Shown here one piece after another: positions 61,602 to 64,000 of a stretch of 64,000 nt of DNA. The first letter of the stretch is position 1, and each line of letters opens with the position of its first letter. A program made the translations under genes and the position numbers. The notes beneath the pieces are model-generated. The model ran no database searches and was not told the DNA's origin. It was given only the letters and a program-made list of their open reading frames with translations. Source of the DNA: Phaeobacter sp. CECT 5382 (GTDB lineage Bacteria > Pseudomonadota > Alphaproteobacteria > Rhodobacterales > Rhodobacteraceae); NCBI RefSeq assembly GCF_001457775.1, contig NZ_CYSG01000008.1, positions 124,001-188,000 on the forward strand. Reading direction: 5' to 3'.

Positions 61602-62731
61602 CGGATGCAGCAACATCAGAGAGAACCTCTCTGTTGCCTGCCGCCTGGATATTTTTCACTCTCCTGATAGTTCTCGCCCTCGCGCCCCTGCGCCTTTTAT
61701 CGCAAACCGCACCGGGTTCAGCGACCAGCCCTTCAACCGTGCCCCTGCGCATTGCCAGTTTCAACACCGAGCTATCGCGCAAAGGTCCGGGGTTGCTGCT
61801 GCGCGATATCGAACGTGGAGAGGATGCCCAGATCGAGGCGGTGATTGCCCTGATCGCCGAAATTAAACCTGACATTTTGGCCTTGCAAAGCATTGACTGG
61901 GACTATGAGAACCGCGCTCTCAAGGCACTAGAGCGCCGATTATCCTTGGCTGGACACGCCTTTCCACATCTGTTTGCCCGCCAGCCCAACAGCGGTCTGG
62001 CCACAGCACTCGATCTTGACGGCGATCAGCGTCTGGGTGGCCCCGGAGATTCGCAGGGCTTTGGGAACTACACTGGCCGCAGCGGCATAGCTGTGCTTTC
62101 GCGACTGCCAATCCAGCATCAGTCCGTCACCGATCTCTCCTCCCTGCTCTGGCGCGATCTTCCCGGTGCCACCTTGCCGCGCCACCCGGATGGCAGCCCT
62201 TTTCCGTCGGTAGAAGCCCAGGCCATTCAGCGCCTTTCGGCCACCGCCCATTGGGCCCTACCAGTCAGCCTGCCGGACGGGCGCGAACTGGTGCTGCTGA
62301 CCTTTCAAGCCACCCCCCCCCTTTTTGATGGCCCTGAACAGCGCAACCTCTTGCGCAACCGCGACGAAATCCACCTCTGGCAGAGATTTCTGGATCAGGC
62401 ACTGCCTGCTCCCTTTGACACCCCTCCGACCCGACGCTTTGTGCTGGCAGGTGGCGCAAATCTCGACCCAGATACTGGTGCTGGCGACCATCAGGCTATC
62501 ATCAACCTGTTAAACCACCCAAAGCTGCAAGATCCGCGTCCGCAATCTGCGCAGGCCGGGCTCAACACTGTTCACTGGCCCAAAGCCGGGCAGATGCGGG
62601 TCGACTACCTGTTGCCCTCGCAGGATCTGATAGTGCTGGACGCAGGCGTGCTTTGGCCCGAAACGCCCGGCAGCCCTGCAGCCAAAGCCAGTCGGCACCG
62701 GCTGATCTGGGTTGACCTATTGGTCGAATGA
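61598..62731 (+). CDS. Membrane-anchored endonuclease/exonuclease/phosphatase-family protein
   Basis: Protein of 377 residues with an N-terminal membrane anchor (LPAAWIFFTLLIVLALAPLR, residues 12-32). The EEP fold is shown by LRIASFNTELSRKGPGLLLR near 50, AEIKPDILALQSIDWDYENR near 90, and GQMRVDYLLPSQDL near 330. A DLDGDQRLGGPGDSQGFG segment resembles a calcium-binding loop. In the usual EEP motif LQE, the metal-binding Glu is replaced by Ser here, and the terminal SDH motif appears as SRH. It may be a divergent phosphodiesterase; activity is uncertain. It is coupled to the membrane protein upstream. Confidence 0.82.
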   Translation: MTDAATSERTSLLPAAWIFFTLLIVLALAPLRLLSQTAPGSATSPSTVPLRIASFNTELSRKGPGLLLRDIERGEDAQIEAVIALIAEIKPDILALQSIDWDYENRALKALERRLSLAGHAFPHLFARQPNSGLATALDLDGDQRLGGPGDSQGFGNYTGRSGIAVLSRLPIQHQSVTDLSSLLWRDLPGATLPRHPDGSPFPSVEAQAIQRLSATAHWALPVSLPDGRELVLLTFQATPPLFDGPEQRNLLRNRDEIHLWQRFLDQALPAPFDTPPTRRFVLAGGANLDPDTGAGDHQAIINLLNHPKLQDPRPQSAQAGLNTVHWPKAGQMRVDYLLPSQDLIVLDAGVLWPETPGSPAAKASRHRLIWVDLLVE

Positions 62732-62759
62732 GACAAGTCCTCTCTATCCAAAAACGATG

Positions 62760-63635
62760 TTATTCTGGCTTTTGAAGTTCACGTGGGACGCAGTGCTTCA
62801 AGGCCTCCGCCACTGGCGTGCCAAGAAATTCGGGCAGCAACTCCTGCAACCGCCCCGCATCAAGCCGGTGCGGCGTGTCCCAGAGATAACGCATCTCCAG
62901 CAAACAACGCCCCAAGGGCCAGAACGGTTTGGCCAGCTGCAGGGGGAGCCAGGACATCTGTTTCAGCTGGGCCGGTTTCAACAAGATCGAATTGAGCGCT
63001 GCAAGCAGTGCTTGGCCGCTCAGATCATACCCTGCGAAGGGCACATCCAAATAGCGCGGCAGATCCGACCGCCGCTCAGCCAACTGCACAGCGGCACGGG
63101 CCAGATCCGGCAAGTAAGCCCAGGCATGCGGGATTGTGGCCTTCCCCGGATAGCTAAACCGCCCCTTTGCGAGCCTGGCTGTCAGAATCGCGTCAAACCA
63201 GTTGCCCGAAGCTTCGGTGTCCAGAAAATCCCCCGCCCGCAGCAGAATCACCTGCGCTTTTGAGCTGCGATAAGCCTGCTCCATTTCGATCCGTATGCGC
63301 CCCAACGGGTTTCGCGCCTGATGCGGGCTGTCAGGCCCCCAGGGCAGCGAGGTTTCAGCGCCAAAAACATAGACATTGCCCGGCACGATGACCGTCGCAC
63401 CGCTCGCCTCGGCGGCGGAGATGACCTCTTGGTGCAGACCTGGCACCAGTCGTGCCCAATCCGGGTATTGCGGGTTCCAGCCATTGACGATGACATCCAT
63501 GCCAGTGGCGGCCTGCAGCAGGTCATCCTGCCCCCGATGAAACCGGCATACCGACCAACCCGCCTGTTCAAAGGCGGTCGCCGCAGACCGGCCAAACCGC
63601 CCAGAGGCACCTAGGATAAGGACATTTTTCGTCAT
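62760..63635 (-). CDS. NAD-dependent epimerase/dehydratase-family protein
   Basis: Rossmann-fold protein of 291 residues. The nucleotide loop is MTKNVLILGASGRFGRSAAT, and VIVPGNVYVFGAE, LRAGDFLDTEASGNWFDAIL and HAWAYLPDLARAAVQLAERR follow. An extended SDR catalytic YxxxK is not clear (AYRSSK is present but shifted), so the enzyme reaction is uncertain. ATG at 63635 is preceded by AGGAGC. It diverges from a LysR gene with a palindrome (63674-63689) in its promoter, so it is probably controlled by it. Confidence 0.82.
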   Translation of the reverse strand: MTKNVLILGASGRFGRSAATAFEQAGWSVCRFHRGQDDLLQAATGMDVIVNGWNPQYPDWARLVPGLHQEVISAAEASGATVIVPGNVYVFGAETSLPWGPDSPHQARNPLGRIRIEMEQAYRSSKAQVILLRAGDFLDTEASGNWFDAILTARLAKGRFSYPGKATIPHAWAYLPDLARAAVQLAERRSDLPRYLDVPFAGYDLSGQALLAALNSILLKPAQLKQMSWLPLQLAKPFWPLGRCLLEMRYLWDTPHRLDAGRLQELLPEFLGTPVAEALKHCVPRELQKPE

Positions 63636-63673
63636 TGCGTCAGCTCCTGAAAATCGTTGCATGCTCGTTGTCC

Positions 63674-63735
63674 TGGCATTTTTATGCCATTCACATTTCC
63701 CATGGTATTGCCTAATTTTTCAGATCTGCCATTCA
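63674..63735. promoter_or_regulatory. LysR-type operator and repeat in the epimerase/LysR promoter
   Basis: TGGCAT (63674-63679), TTTT and ATGCCA (63684-63689) form a 16-bp palindrome of LysR-box type. TGCCATTCA occurs at 63685-63693 and again at 63727-63735, 42 bp apart (four helical turns). The sites lie 38 bp upstream of the epimerase start and within 8-70 bp of the LysR start. Confidence 0.6.
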
Positions 63736-63742
63736 TATACGC

Positions 63743-64000
63743 ATGACAAATTCTCCTTTGACCGACTGGTCCCTGATCCAGAGCTTTCTCGCGGTGGCTG
63801 AAACCGGCTCCCTTTCGGCCGCCGCCCAGCAGTTGCATCGCAGTCAGCCGACGCTCGGTCGCCATATTCAAAACCTGGAGGCTGATCTGAACCAGCACCT
63901 GTTTGATCGCCATCCCCGTGGGTTGAAACTGTCAGAGGCCGGAACCGCCTTGATGCCGATGGCCCGCGAAATGCAGCACCAGATGTATCAGCTCTCGCTG
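63743..64000 (+). CDS. LysR-family regulator, truncated by window edge
   Basis: Only the first 86 codons are visible; the frame continues past base 64000. The start is MTNSPLTDWSLIQSFLAVAE. The winged helix-turn-helix is TGSLSAAAQQLHRSQPTLGR followed by HIQNLEADLNQHLFDR, and HPRGLKLSEAGTALMPMARE continues the pattern. The recognition helix fits LysR regulators. It diverges from the epimerase-like gene, its likely target. No ribosome site is obvious before the ATG at 63743. Confidence 0.9.
   Translation, partial: MTNSPLTDWSLIQSFLAVAETGSLSAAAQQLHRSQPTLGRHIQNLEADLNQHLFDRHPRGLKLSEAGTALMPMAREMQHQMYQLSL

Overview
The window is chromosomal DNA from an alphaproteobacterium. I place it in the Rhodobacterales, most likely the marine Roseobacter group. 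The evidence is the protein set: DUF1523 and GT14-DUF5927 proteins, a PmtA/PssA lipid pair, glcDEF, creatinase and paired MlaA/MlaC. High third-position GC, dense ATGA or GTGA stop/start overlaps and the absence of phage, transposon, rRNA or tRNA signals agree. It reads as ordinary core and near-core chromosome with small metabolic and regulatory modules, not as a genomic island.

Layout. 1-6.5 kb: an edge-truncated rppH, a dienoyl-CoA reductase (fadH type), two small ABM/NIPSNAP proteins, a secreted DUF4399 protein, an AEC exporter and a LysR regulator. 6.6-12 kb: a tightly overlapped leftward operon (CinA-type domain, GNAT, AhpD-like, OmpA), then sfsA, map and a HAD phosphatase. 12.4-17.6 kb: rsmD with a ferredoxin reductase, a peroxiredoxin, pterin dehydratase, a FemAB-like acyltransferase, GDPD and RidA. 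17.7-25 kb: a type I secretion ABC/HlyD pair, mlaA-mlaC and a class A penicillin-binding protein. 25.2-31 kb: glnK-amtB, an aromatic aminotransferase with SseA, and a putative metal operon (His-rich protein, HupE, anchor protein). 31-38 kb: smpB, a DMT transporter, an XRE-cupin regulator facing BenE, ilvD and a NUDIX protein. 38-44.4 kb: a sulfotransferase facing a GT14-DUF5927 glycosyltransferase, DUF1523, an HxlR regulator facing an NAD(P)-binding protein, and pmtA-pssA. 44.8-51.6 kb: creatinase, an alpha/beta hydrolase, succinate-semialdehyde dehydrogenase, globin, TetR, Hsp20 and a serine protease. 51.7-64 kb: glcDEF, rpiB, rlmH, rsfS, leuCD, a membrane protein with an EEP-fold protein, and an epimerase facing an edge-truncated LysR gene.

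What stands out. Four intergenic sites (about 2.7, 22.5, 38.0 and 44.7 kb) carry one structured repeat: a GC-rich hairpin, GCCCAAC, a second hairpin (GTCA loop in three copies), then GGGCGGGAGC. All four lie in the same orientation just downstream of a leftward gene's stop codon. Several divergent or autoregulated promoters carry clear operator-like palindromes: XRE/BenE twin sites, a 60-bp palindrome before TetR, GTTAC-N5-GTAAC at HxlR, a GntR-like site at glcD, TGGCAT-N4-ATGCCA at the right-edge LysR, and a dyad before the globin gene. The sulfotransferase/GT14 pair is the best candidate for a little-described biosynthetic module. Lipid and envelope functions recur (MlaA/MlaC, PssA/PmtA, PBP1A, OmpA, GDPD). 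All calls come from reading the sequence; no database search was run.
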